From positions 2,766,001-2,830,000 of the forward strand of contig NZ_CP015124.1 in NCBI RefSeq assembly GCF_001678945.1: 64,000 bases of DNA, read 5' to 3'. How positions within the stretch are numbered: position 1 is the stretch's first letter; each line of letters opens with the position of its first letter. This document shows, in pieces, positions 1 to 8,700 of this stretch. Source of the stretch: Phaeobacter gallaeciensis. Its GTDB lineage: Bacteria; Pseudomonadota; Alphaproteobacteria; Rhodobacterales; Rhodobacteraceae. The position numbers and the translations under genes are program-made. The notes beneath the pieces are model-generated. The model had not been told where the DNA came from, did not search any database, and saw only the letters and a list, made by a program, of their open reading frames with translations.

Positions 1-2
1 TC

Positions 3-1145
3 GATTTTGACACGCTGCGGATCATTTGGTGGGCGCTTCTGGGCGTGCTGCTGATCGGATTTGCCCTGACCGACGGGTTCGACATGGGCGTTGGCGCACT
101 GTTGCCCTTTGTCGCCAAGACGGATGTGGAACGCCGCGTGGTGATCAACACCGTTGGGCCGGTCTGGGAAGGGAACCAGGTGTGGTTCATCCTCGGCGGC
201 GGCGCGATCTTTGCCGCTTGGCCGCCGCTTTATGCGGTGTCCTTCTCTGGCTTTTATCTCGCGATGTTTGTGGTGCTCGCGGCCCTCATCGTGCGTCCGG
301 TTGCGTTCAAGTATCGCTCCAAACGCGACAGTGCCGCATGGCGTACGCGCTGGGATTGGGCGCTGTTTGCCGGAGGTGCGGTTCCGGCGCTGCTGTTCGG
401 CGTGGCGGTGGGCAATGTGCTGCTTGGCGTGCCCTTCTTCCTGACCGCAGACCTGATGCCAATGTACGAAGGCAGCTTCTACGGCAAGTTCCTGGGCCTC
501 TTGCATCCCTTTGCGGTGCTGGCCGGTGTGGTGTCGTTTTCGATGCTGCTGATGCATGGCGCGGCCTGGCTGACGCTCAAGACCGAAGGCGTGATCGCTG
601 AACGCGCCCGCCGCATCGGCACCGTGGCCGGAATGGTGGCTGCAGGGGGCTATGTGCTTGCCGGATTGTGGCTGGCGGTTGGCATCGACGGGTTTGCGCT
701 GGTGAACGATGTGGTGCCGAACGGCCCGTCCAACCCGCTGTATTCGCAGGTAACCCGGGAAGGCAGCTGGCTTGCGGCCTATGTCGCGCGGCCCTGGATC
801 GTGGTTGCGCCACTGATGGGCTTTGCCGGGATCGCCATGGCGATACGCGGGCTGAAGGCGGGGCACGAGGTCTCGACGCTTCTGTGGTCAAAGATGGCGA
901 TCACCGGGATTGTCGCGTCGGTCGGTCTGACCATGTTCCCGTTCATCCTGCCTTCGACCGTGGACCCGAACAGCTCGCTGACCGTCTGGGATGCCTCAAG
1001 CTCGCATCAGACCCTGTTCATCATGCTGGTGGTCACCGCGATTTTCATGCCGCTGATCCTGGCCTACACCGCGTGGGTCTACAAAGTCCTCTGGGGCAAG
1101 GTCACCGAGGCAGACGTCACCGAAAACGCCGACACGCTATACTGA
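3..1145 (+). CDS. cydB: Cytochrome bd ubiquinol oxidase subunit II (5' end cut by window)
   Basis: Membrane subunit of the high-affinity terminal oxidase that passes electrons from ubiquinol to O2 without pumping protons. The frame is open from base 3, and the first readable residues (FDTLRIIWWALLGVLLIG) match the usual CydB N-terminus, so the start lies only a few codons before the window; the internal GTG at 45 is not the start. The visible part is 380 residues, close to full length for the family (379 in E. coli). Many hydrophobic helices are visible, with the typical TDGFDMGVG motif near the N-terminus. cydA is expected just upstream and cydX follows 13 bases downstream. Confidence 0.95.
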   Translation, partial: DFDTLRIIWWALLGVLLIGFALTDGFDMGVGALLPFVAKTDVERRVVINTVGPVWEGNQVWFILGGGAIFAAWPPLYAVSFSGFYLAMFVVLAALIVRPVAFKYRSKRDSAAWRTRWDWALFAGGAVPALLFGVAVGNVLLGVPFFLTADLMPMYEGSFYGKFLGLLHPFAVLAGVVSFSMLLMHGAAWLTLKTEGVIAERARRIGTVAGMVAAGGYVLAGLWLAVGIDGFALVNDVVPNGPSNPLYSQVTREGSWLAAYVARPWIVVAPLMGFAGIAMAIRGLKAGHEVSTLLWSKMAITGIVASVGLTMFPFILPSTVDPNSSLTVWDASSSHQTLFIMLVVTAIFMPLILAYTAWVYKVLWGKVTEADVTENADTLY

Positions 1146-1158
1146 AGGAGTTGATATC

Positions 1159-1296
1159 ATGTGGTATTTTGCCTGGCTTCTTGGCCTGCCCCTCGCTGCT
1201 CTCTTTGCCGTCCTGAACGCCATGTGGCTGGAGCTGCGCACCGATGCCTGCCTCGCGGAAGAGGGGGAGTGCCCGGTGGAAGAGCATAAGCGCTGA
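1159..1296 (+). CDS. cydX: Cytochrome bd oxidase small subunit CydX
   Basis: A 45-residue single-pass membrane peptide beginning MWYFAWLLGLPLA, which carries the WYFAW signature of the CydX/CbdX family (short stabilising subunits of bd oxidase). One hydrophobic helix (about residues 2-24) is followed by a charged, Glu-rich tail ending EEHKR. A Shine-Dalgarno-like AAGGAG lies 9 bases before the ATG, and the gene starts 13 bases after cydB. It is longer than the 37-residue E. coli CydX because of the acidic tail, which contains two Cys residues. Confidence 0.92.
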   Translation: MWYFAWLLGLPLAALFAVLNAMWLELRTDACLAEEGECPVEEHKR

Positions 1297-1376
1297 GCCT
1301 GCATCGACACGTAAAGCGAGCTGAATCCGGCCTTGCCGGTTCCGGACCTGATCCCAACCTTCTGCGGAGACCTGTG

Positions 1377-2363
1377 ATGACCGCTGATCCCAAGACACCC
1401 GAAACCCCAGCCGATCCTGCGGCTGCGGAGCCGAGGCTTCAGCACTTTCCGGTGCCCTTTTTCGCCGCCGTCATGGGGCTGTCGGGGCTGACGCTTGCGC
1501 TGCATGCGGCGGGGATGCAAACCATCAGCCGCACGGCACTGGTCGCGACGGTTCTGGTCTTTGCCGTGCTGGCAGCGGTCTACGCGCTGAAGGCTATGCG
1601 CTATCCGCAGGCGATACTGGCCGAATGGCGGCATCCGGTGAAACTGGCCTTCTTTCCTGCCGTGTCGATTTCCCTGTTGCTGATCGCCACCGCCCTGCAG
1701 CCGGTGTCGCATGACAGCGCGCGGCTGGTCTGGCTGATCGGCGCGCTGGGGCAGGGCATCCTGACGCTGGCGGTGCTGTCGAACTGGATCGGGCACCGGG
1801 CCTTTCAGACCATCCATATCTCGCCTGCCTGGTTCATCCCGGCAGTGGGCAACGTGGTCGCGCCGGTGGCGGGTGTGCAGCTGGGATTTCCGGAAACCTC
1901 CTGGGTGTTCTTCTCGGCGGGGCTGGTGTTCTGGATCGTGCTGCTGGTGCTGGTGATGAACCGGCTGGTGTTCCACGATCCGCTGCCCGGACGCATGGTG
2001 CCGACCCTGGCCATCCTTATCGCCCCGCCCGCGGTTGGCTTCCTTGCCTGGTTGCAACTGAATGGCGACGTGATCGATGCCTTCGCGCGGATCCTTTATG
2101 GCGCGGCGTTGGTCTTTACGGCGCTGGCCGCGACACAGGTGGCCAAGCTGCGCGGCCTGCCCTTTGCCCTGTCCTGGTGGGCGCTCAGCTTTCCGGTTGC
2201 GGCACTGACAATCGCGACGCTGCGCTTTGGAACCCTGATCTCCAGCCCGCTGCATACTCTGGCCGGAAACGTCGGTGTCGGCGTTCTGTGCCTCATCGTC
2301 GGTGGGCTGGTCTACCGCACGGTCCGCGCCGTTCTGCGTGGGGAAATCTGTCAACCTGAGTGA
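1377..2363 (+). CDS. TDT/SLAC1-type anion transporter (TehA-like)
   Basis: A 328-residue protein with about ten hydrophobic segments, a short hydrophilic N-terminus and the PVPFFAAVMGLSGLTLA type of start seen in the tellurite-resistance/dicarboxylate transporter (TDT, SLAC1) family. That family includes TehA, the malate carrier Mae1 and the yeast sulfite exporter Ssu1. The HISPAWFIPAVGNVVAP stretch in mid-protein is typical. I chose ATG 1377 rather than the overlapping GTG at 1374. The substrate cannot be read from sequence. Lying between a bd oxidase and a sulfide:quinone oxidoreductase, export of a sulfur anion is a plausible but untested role. Confidence 0.85.
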   Translation: MTADPKTPETPADPAAAEPRLQHFPVPFFAAVMGLSGLTLALHAAGMQTISRTALVATVLVFAVLAAVYALKAMRYPQAILAEWRHPVKLAFFPAVSISLLLIATALQPVSHDSARLVWLIGALGQGILTLAVLSNWIGHRAFQTIHISPAWFIPAVGNVVAPVAGVQLGFPETSWVFFSAGLVFWIVLLVLVMNRLVFHDPLPGRMVPTLAILIAPPAVGFLAWLQLNGDVIDAFARILYGAALVFTALAATQVAKLRGLPFALSWWALSFPVAALTIATLRFGTLISSPLHTLAGNVGVGVLCLIVGGLVYRTVRAVLRGEICQPE

Positions 2364-2383
2364 TCCCGGAAAGGACTTCAGAC

Positions 2384-2821
2384 ATGAAAAAACTTGCAAT
2401 TGCAGCGATCAGCGCCCTTGGCCTTTGCACGCCTGCTGTGGCGCAGGACAAGCCCGGGACGCTGGTGACGATCCTGACCGCGCCCGAGCCGCAGACCCAG
2501 CTGATGGCGATGGTTCTGGCCATGCAGGCCGCCAAACAGGGCGTCGCGCAGCATGTGCTGCTGTGCGGCCCGGCCGGGGATCTGGCGCTGAAAGAGGCGC
2601 CCGAAAGCGCCACCGCGCCGCAGCCGCCCAAGGACATGAGCCCGCAGGGCCTGATGAAGAAAATCGCCGCGATGCCCGGTGCCAAGGTCGAGGTCTGCGC
2701 GATCTACCTGCCGGGACGCGGCGCCGACCCATCGGTCCTGCTGGATGGCGTGAGTGTTGCCAAACCCCCGGCGATGGCCAGCGCCATGATCGCCCCGGGC
2801 GCGCGGATCGCCAGTTACTGA
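2384..2821 (+). CDS. Secreted DsrE-like protein
   Basis: A 145-residue protein with a clear Sec signal peptide (MKKLAIAAISALGLCTPAVA, cleavage before Gln-Asp). The mature part resembles the DsrE/YchN alpha/beta fold: a beta strand VTILTAPEP, a helix with AMVLAMQAAKQG, and HVLLCGPAGDLAL with a Cys at the strand end, then VEVCAIYLPGRG with a second Cys. DsrE-family proteins are linked to sulfur trafficking, though many members are uncharacterised. It sits 20 bases after the TDT transporter and 61 bases before the sulfide:quinone oxidoreductase gene, consistent with a periplasmic sulfur carrier. That role is inferred. Confidence 0.75.
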   Translation: MKKLAIAAISALGLCTPAVAQDKPGTLVTILTAPEPQTQLMAMVLAMQAAKQGVAQHVLLCGPAGDLALKEAPESATAPQPPKDMSPQGLMKKIAAMPGAKVEVCAIYLPGRGADPSVLLDGVSVAKPPAMASAMIAPGARIASY

Positions 2822-2882
2822 CCAGCGCCCGGCCTGCGCGCGGACCCGGCGCGCAGGCCCAGAGTTCCCTTTCGGAGGAGAG

Positions 2883-4202
2883 ATGATGACGAAATCCATA
2901 AAGAACCCCACACGCCGCCAGCTCTTTGGCCTTGCGGCATCGGCGGGCGTGGCCGCGGCGCTTGGGGCGCATGCCAGCGCCAGCACGCCGGTGCCGACAA
3001 AGGCACGGATCGTCATCATCGGCGCGGGCGCTGGTGGCACGGCGCTCGCCAACCGGCTGGTGCGCCGCCTTGAGGGCGCCGAGATCACCCTTCTGGATCC
3101 GCGCGTGCAGCACCTTTACCAGCCCGGCCTGACACTGGTTGCCGCCGGTCTGAAGCCTGCGGATTACGTGCTTAGTCAGACCGGCGACTGGCTGCCGGAC
3201 GGCGTGACCCTGATCCCGGAAAAAGCCGCCGCGATTGACCCGGAGGCCAAGACCGTCGCCACCGAGAGCGGTCAGTCGCTTGCCTATGACTTCCTGGTTG
3301 TGGCCCCGGGGCTGGTTCTGGATCACGACGCCATCGAAGGGTTTTCGCTCGATATGGTCGGGCAAAACGGCATTGGCGCGCTTTATGCCGGGCCGGAATA
3401 CGCGGCACGCACCTGGCAGGCGGCCTCGAAGTTCACTGAGGAGGGCGGCGTTGGCCTGTTCACCCGCCCCGAGACCGAGATGAAATGCGCGGGCGCGCCG
3501 CTGAAGCATACTTTCCTGATCGACGATATCGCCAAGCGCGCGGGCAATGGCGGCAAGATCGACGTGCAATACGCCGCGCCGCAGACCTCTTTGTTCGGGG
3601 TGCCCATCGTCGCCGAAAAGGTGCGCATGTTGTTTGGGGACCGTGGCATCACCAGCCATATGCAGCACCAGTTGCAAGGCATCGACGCCGACCGGCGCCG
3701 GGCACGCTTTTCGACCCCGGATGGCTCGGTCGAACTGGACTACGACTATATCCATGTCATCCCGCCGCAACGCGCGCCTGAGGTGGTCCGCCAGTCCGGT
3801 CTGAGCTGGGCTGACAAATGGACCGATCAGGGCTGGGTCGAATGCGACATGGCGAGCCTGCGCCACCTGCGCTATCCCGAGATCTGGGCGCTGGGTGATG
3901 TGGCGGGCGTTCCCAAGGGCAAGACCGCCGCCAGCGTGAAATGGCAGGTGCCAGTGGTCGAGGATGGGCTTGTCGCGGCCATCACCGGCACTGACCCCAC
4001 CCAGACCTACAATGGCTACACTTCCTGCCCGATGATCACCCAGATCGGCCGGGCCATGCTGGTGGAGTTTGATTACAACGACAATCTTGTGCCGTCCTTC
4101 CCCGGGATCATCGCCCCGCTTGAGGAGCTGTGGATCAGCTGGCTGATGAAGGAAGTGGCGTTGAAGGCCACCTATAACGCCATGCTGCGTGGCCGGGCCT
4201 GA
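2883..4202 (+). CDS. Sulfide:quinone oxidoreductase-like FAD protein with Tat signal
   Basis: A 439-residue flavoprotein. An N-terminal twin-arginine signal (TRRQLFGLAASAG, residues 10-22) is followed by the FAD-binding GAGAGG motif at about residue 47. The two cysteines expected of sulfide:quinone oxidoreductase are present, Cys202 in KCAGAP and Cys382 in TSCPM; the extra cysteine used by type I enzymes was not found, so it resembles the type II (human SQOR-like) group. It should oxidise H2S to bound sulfur and reduce quinone. The Tat signal suggests folding in the cytoplasm and action at the periplasmic face. GGAGGAG lies 3 bases before ATG 2883; ATG 2886 is an alternative. Confidence 0.85.
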   Translation: MMTKSIKNPTRRQLFGLAASAGVAAALGAHASASTPVPTKARIVIIGAGAGGTALANRLVRRLEGAEITLLDPRVQHLYQPGLTLVAAGLKPADYVLSQTGDWLPDGVTLIPEKAAAIDPEAKTVATESGQSLAYDFLVVAPGLVLDHDAIEGFSLDMVGQNGIGALYAGPEYAARTWQAASKFTEEGGVGLFTRPETEMKCAGAPLKHTFLIDDIAKRAGNGGKIDVQYAAPQTSLFGVPIVAEKVRMLFGDRGITSHMQHQLQGIDADRRRARFSTPDGSVELDYDYIHVIPPQRAPEVVRQSGLSWADKWTDQGWVECDMASLRHLRYPEIWALGDVAGVPKGKTAASVKWQVPVVEDGLVAAITGTDPTQTYNGYTSCPMITQIGRAMLVEFDYNDNLVPSFPGIIAPLEELWISWLMKEVALKATYNAMLRGRA

Positions 4203-4215
4203 GGAGGAAGAGGCG

Positions 4216-4575
4216 ATGAAAGACCTGACAGTTGGAACCCTGATTGCGGTGTTCGAAGAGATTTTTGGTCGCGGCCTGTTCTGGGCTATGGTCGGCTTGG
4301 CGGCCGTTGTGACGCTGGGATACGTTTACGTGTTGATCCGGGATCGCAAGATCAGCTGGCACAAATTCCTGCTGGCGCAGCTGTCGATGCCGGTGGGGGC
4401 GGTGCTTGCGGTGTGGTTCGTGCTGGTGATGACTCATTCCGAACTGGCCAATATCGGCGGGCCGGTCGATCTGATCGTGCTTCTGGGGGTTGCTGCGGGC
4501 GGGGCCGTTGGTGCGGCGATCCTCGTCTACACGATGCAGTCACTGCTCTGGCCCCCGGCGGCAGAGCGCAGCTAG
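4216..4575 (+). CDS. Small membrane protein, DUF5368-like
   Basis: A 119-residue protein with three predicted membrane helices (about residues 23-41, 54-75 and 88-110). The opening MKDLTVGTLIAVFEEIFGRG looks like a conserved rhodobacterial family I recall as DUF5368; no function is known to me. It begins 13 bases after the sulfide:quinone oxidoreductase stop with GAGGAGGAAG as a strong ribosome site, so it is the last gene of the cyd-sqr transcription unit and may be an accessory membrane subunit. Convergent with the EamA gene, whose stop is 24 bases away. Confidence 0.7.
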   Translation: MKDLTVGTLIAVFEEIFGRGLFWAMVGLAAVVTLGYVYVLIRDRKISWHKFLLAQLSMPVGAVLAVWFVLVMTHSELANIGGPVDLIVLLGVAAGGAVGAAILVYTMQSLLWPPAAERS

Positions 4576-4599
4576 CCTTCCTCTCTGGCGCCGGGTGTC

Positions 4600-5454
4600 T
4601 CAGCGTTTGCGGTAATTCTCGCGATACCAGACATAAAGCCCGGCGCCGGCGATCATGACACTGCCGAAGATGGTCCAGAAATCCGGGACTTCGGAAAAGA
4701 ACACAAAGCCCCAGACCGCAGCAAACGCCAGCCCGGAATAGGAAAACGGCGCCAGCATTGCTGCTTCGCCTTTGGAAAACGCCTGAATGAGGGCCAGTTG
4801 CCCGATGGTTCCGGCCAGCGAGATGATGATCATCAGGCCGATCCCGAACAGATCCGGGGGTTGCCATTGAAAGGGCACCGCAAGGCTCAGCAGAACGGTG
4901 CCGACCAGCCCGGTGTAAAACAGCGATGTCCAGACGTCTTCATCGGCGCCGACCCGGCGCGTCAGCAGGGCATAGCCGGAATAGCAGCACGCTGCCGCCA
5001 GCGGATAAAGCGCGGCAGGGCTGAACACATCGCTGCCGGGGCGAATGACGATCATCGCGCCGATCATGGCCACCGCGATCCCGGCGATGCGCCGCACACC
5101 CAAAGCCTCGCCCAGGAACAGCGCCGCGCCAAGGGTGATCAGCACAGGATTGGTGGACATCAGCGCCGCAGCATCCGTCAGGGGGATCTTGCTCAGGCCG
5201 GTGAAAAAGAAGGCGGTGGCGCTCATCAGCAGCACAGAGCGCAGGAATTGCAGCGCTGGATACCGGGTGCGCACCACCTGTTTCAGCCGGGGCATGACGA
5301 TCACCAGCACCAGCAGCATCTGCCCGGCATAGCGCGCCCAGAGCGCTGGAAGAACGCCAACGCTGGGCGCCAGTGCCTTGACTGTGGCATCCATCACCGA
5401 AAAACAGAAGATCGCGCTGATCATCAGCAGAATGGCGCGGCTTTGCAGGCTCAT
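4600..5454 (-). CDS. EamA/DMT-family transporter
   Basis: A 284-residue integral membrane protein with ten hydrophobic segments and the internal duplication typical of the drug/metabolite transporter superfamily. The start MSLQSRAILLMISAIFCFSVMDATVKAL matches EamA (RhaT-like) proteins, including the Asn/Asp-containing first helix. Helix four ends in the STNPVLITLGAALFLGE stretch characteristic of the family. The substrate is unknown. It is monocistronic and convergent with the cyd-sqr operon. Confidence 0.85.
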   Translation of the reverse strand: MSLQSRAILLMISAIFCFSVMDATVKALAPSVGVLPALWARYAGQMLLVLVIVMPRLKQVVRTRYPALQFLRSVLLMSATAFFFTGLSKIPLTDAAALMSTNPVLITLGAALFLGEALGVRRIAGIAVAMIGAMIVIRPGSDVFSPAALYPLAAACCYSGYALLTRRVGADEDVWTSLFYTGLVGTVLLSLAVPFQWQPPDLFGIGLMIIISLAGTIGQLALIQAFSKGEAAMLAPFSYSGLAFAAVWGFVFFSEVPDFWTIFGSVMIAGAGLYVWYRENYRKR

Positions 5455-5744
5455 CGGGTGGTCCCCGTGTAAAAACCCATTGCGTCACCGTAGCGCTGCG
5501 GCATGGACCATGCGAACCGATTGTTTTTCAGCAATATTTCAGCGCCTTCTAAGACGGATAAGGATAGAAATGCATTTCGGAAAGCAAGGCCGGAAAGGCA
5601 AATCCAAGCGGCGCCAACGCCGCTTGTGTGCTCATATAGGATGATCAGCCCTGACAATGCAAAGCCGGAGTGCGCAGATCCGTTCGCCGTCAGGCGCATA
5701 CCGGCAAGTGCACTCCGGGACCGGCCGTTCGCTGCAAGCGCGGT
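5455..5744. other. Intergenic region between EamA start and RTX gene end
   Basis: 290 bases without a convincing gene. It must hold the promoter of the EamA gene and the 3' end of the RTX transcript. The clearest structure is an 8-bp hairpin at 5606-5625 (AAGCGGCG, loop CCAA, CGCCGCTT). On the minus strand it is followed by GGATTTGCC rather than a run of T, so it would be a poor intrinsic terminator. Confidence 0.5.
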
Positions 5745-8700
5745 CTACAGAAGATCGTCGAAGGCGACGGTCTGGTCGGCAAAGACCAGGAGATCGATAT
5801 CGATCAGCATATCACGTCCTTCGTAGTATCCATCCCGGCCGCCATTGGCGGCATCCGTGACCGCCAACCAAGTGACGTCTTGCCCCCGGTTTGAATCAAA
5901 GTAGGTTCCGCTTTCGAAACTGAAGTCGGAGAAGTTGCCGTCGAACATCGCCCGGTCCTTGTTGTCCGAACCGGCGTCATTCCAGACACTGCCATAAATG
6001 GTGTCATCGCCAAGGCCGCCGTACAGCCGGTCATTGCCTTCTTCGCCAAAAAGGGTGTCATGGCCATCACCGCCGTGCAGCACGTCCTGACCGTCCGATC
6101 CCTGCAGCTTGTCATCGCCCGCCTGACCCAAAAGGGTGTCGCGCCCATCGCCGCCGTACAGAGTGTCATCGCCGCGCCCGCCCAGAATGAGATCGTCGTT
6201 GCCCATGCCGATCAACCGGTCGTTGCCGCCTTTGCCAGTCAGCACATCGGCGCCGTCACCGCCGCGCAGTTCATCATCGCTGCGCGAGCCGATCTGGATA
6301 TCCGCCGTACGCACCGTCAGCCCATCAAAGGCGGCAAACCCGGTTCCCCCGGTCAGCTCTGTCTCGGTGCTGCCGCGGCTGACCACGACGCTGCCGGACT
6401 CGCCCCGGCCAAAGTCAAACCGGTCGATGCTGCCGTCGAAATAGGTGTAGTCCGCGCGCTGAGCGTTACCGAACAGTTCTTGCGCCGTCAGGGCCTCGTC
6501 ATAGATCGCAAGATCTTCAATCGTTCCGTCAAAGTAGCTGTTGAGGTTGTCGGTCTCGCCAGCTGTGTTGCTCCAGCCCGATGCCCCGGCAATCAGGGCT
6601 TCGGTGTTCTGGCTCCAGCCTATGCGGATCTCTGGATCATAGGCGATGCGTGCACCGTTCAGGTAGACTTCAAGACCGTCCGCGCCAAAGCTGAGGTTGA
6701 AATCATATTCCTCACCGACGGTGATCGCGTTGCTGGCGATAAGGTAATGCGATTCCGTCTCGTCCTGAAGTCGCACGACCAACTCGCCGGTTGCGTCTAT
6801 ATAGACGGAGAGATGCCCGCCCTGACCGTAGTCCGATGCATCCTTGGAGATCAGTGTCTGGTAGCTCGACAAGCTGTTTGCGGAAAACCGGAAGGCGATG
6901 GTGCCGCGGGACAAGGCGAGACTGTCCGTGTGGTCGAATACATAGGCCGACCGGTCCGCGGCGGAAAACGCGTGGCTGCCCGTCATGGCGAATACCGCTG
7001 ATGCATCCGTTTCATATCCAAGGTCCGCGGCATCTGGCAGCTGGGACCCGGGGGCACGGATCGGGCCGCTGTTGGTGCCGGGGTCCAGCGGGGCCAGCGC
7101 CTCTTCCAGATCGTCGATGGATTTGACAATGCCATAGGCCGGAGCGGCTGTGTGCTCGATATCAGAGCGTTTCACCAGATCGCCGTAGACGGTGATGGTG
7201 CCCAGCCGGTCGTCATTATGGGCGCCGCCGTTGTTGCCCTGATCCGAGTAGAGCGCGATCACCGAATGATCCATCACCCCGTTGCCATCAGCATCGCCAT
7301 AGGTGATCGAGGCGATCTGAGTGGTGTGCCCTTCGATCACCAGCCTGTCGCCCTCGGCGCGGCTGAAATCCTGCACCACATCGTTGCCGAGGACGTCGAC
7401 CCAATGGTCGTGCAGCTTGTCGTTTTCGCCGGCAACGCCGTGCCAGTTGATTGTGCCGTCGTCGCGGGTGTGCTTTTCGATATAGCGTTCCTTGGCGTTG
7501 ATCAGCGTCTGGAAGTAGAAGATGTCGGCGCCGCGCCCGCCGATCAGCAGGTCATCGGCCGGGATTGGCTGGTCGGGATAGAGCTTGCCATCGGTCAGCT
7601 CGTTCAACGGATCGCCTTCGTCGCGGTCGGGGTCATAATAGATGGCGCCTTCGCGCCCGTCGGCGCGGCTGATCAGCAGATCGTTGCCCTTGCCGCCTTT
7701 CAGCGTGTCCTCGCCATGGCCGCCATCCAGCACGTCATGCCCGCCGCTGCCCAAAAGGCGGTCATTGCCATAGCCACCCTGCAGCACATCGGCGCCGCCC
7801 TTGCCCTTGACCCGGTCGTTGCCACCACCGCCGTTGATGCCATCGGCGCCGCCGGTGCCTGCAACGCGGTTGTCGCCGCCATTGCGGCTGATCATGTTGA
7901 GATGGCTCTCCATGTGACCATGGGCGCTGACGCCGTAATCCGCCAGAATATCGAGGAAAGTGTCGCTGGCGCCGTGCAGCTGGCCAAAGACCGGCGCCAG
8001 ATCCGCCATCGCGGCCTGCATCTGCGCGCCCATGGCCAGCTCGGCTCCTGCGGCTTCGGCCAGCGCCAACTGGCTGTCTGCACCCAGCTGGCGGTCAAAG
8101 ATCATGACATCGCCGATAGTGCCCTTGAACAGGGAATGGGCGTCGTCGTCCTGCCCCTCGCGCCAGGCCCGGCTGCCGCCGACCACCAGCGAATGATCGT
8201 TCAGTTGCAGGCCCTGCTTGAACTCCGGTTCTGCCGCGACCAGCGCGCCATTGAGCCAGATCATCAGCCCATCGCTGCCAAAGCTGACGGAGATGTGGTA
8301 TTTGGTCTGCGCCGACAGGACGAGATCAGGCACCTTCAGGTATTCGGTGTCGGCCCCGTCCGACTGGCTGAGCAGCAGGGTGCCATCCTTGACCCAGAGG
8401 GTGAAATCACCTTTCCCGGCGCCTTTGCCATCCTTCGAGATCAGCGCCATTTCCCCTGGCAGCCGGTCCAGTGAAAAACTGAGCGAAACCGTCGCCGCGC
8501 GTAAGGAAAGGCTGTCCAGATGACCCGCGTTGAGGTAATCGCCCTCTTCTCCGCTCAAAACATGGGTCCCGGGCATGGAAAGTACTGGCATGCGGGTTTC
8601 GGATAGGGGGAGCCCGGCCGCATCTGGCAGCTGGGATCCGGGCGCGCGGATCGGGCCGCTGTCGGTGCCGGGGTCCAGCGGGGCTAGGGCCTCTTCCAGA

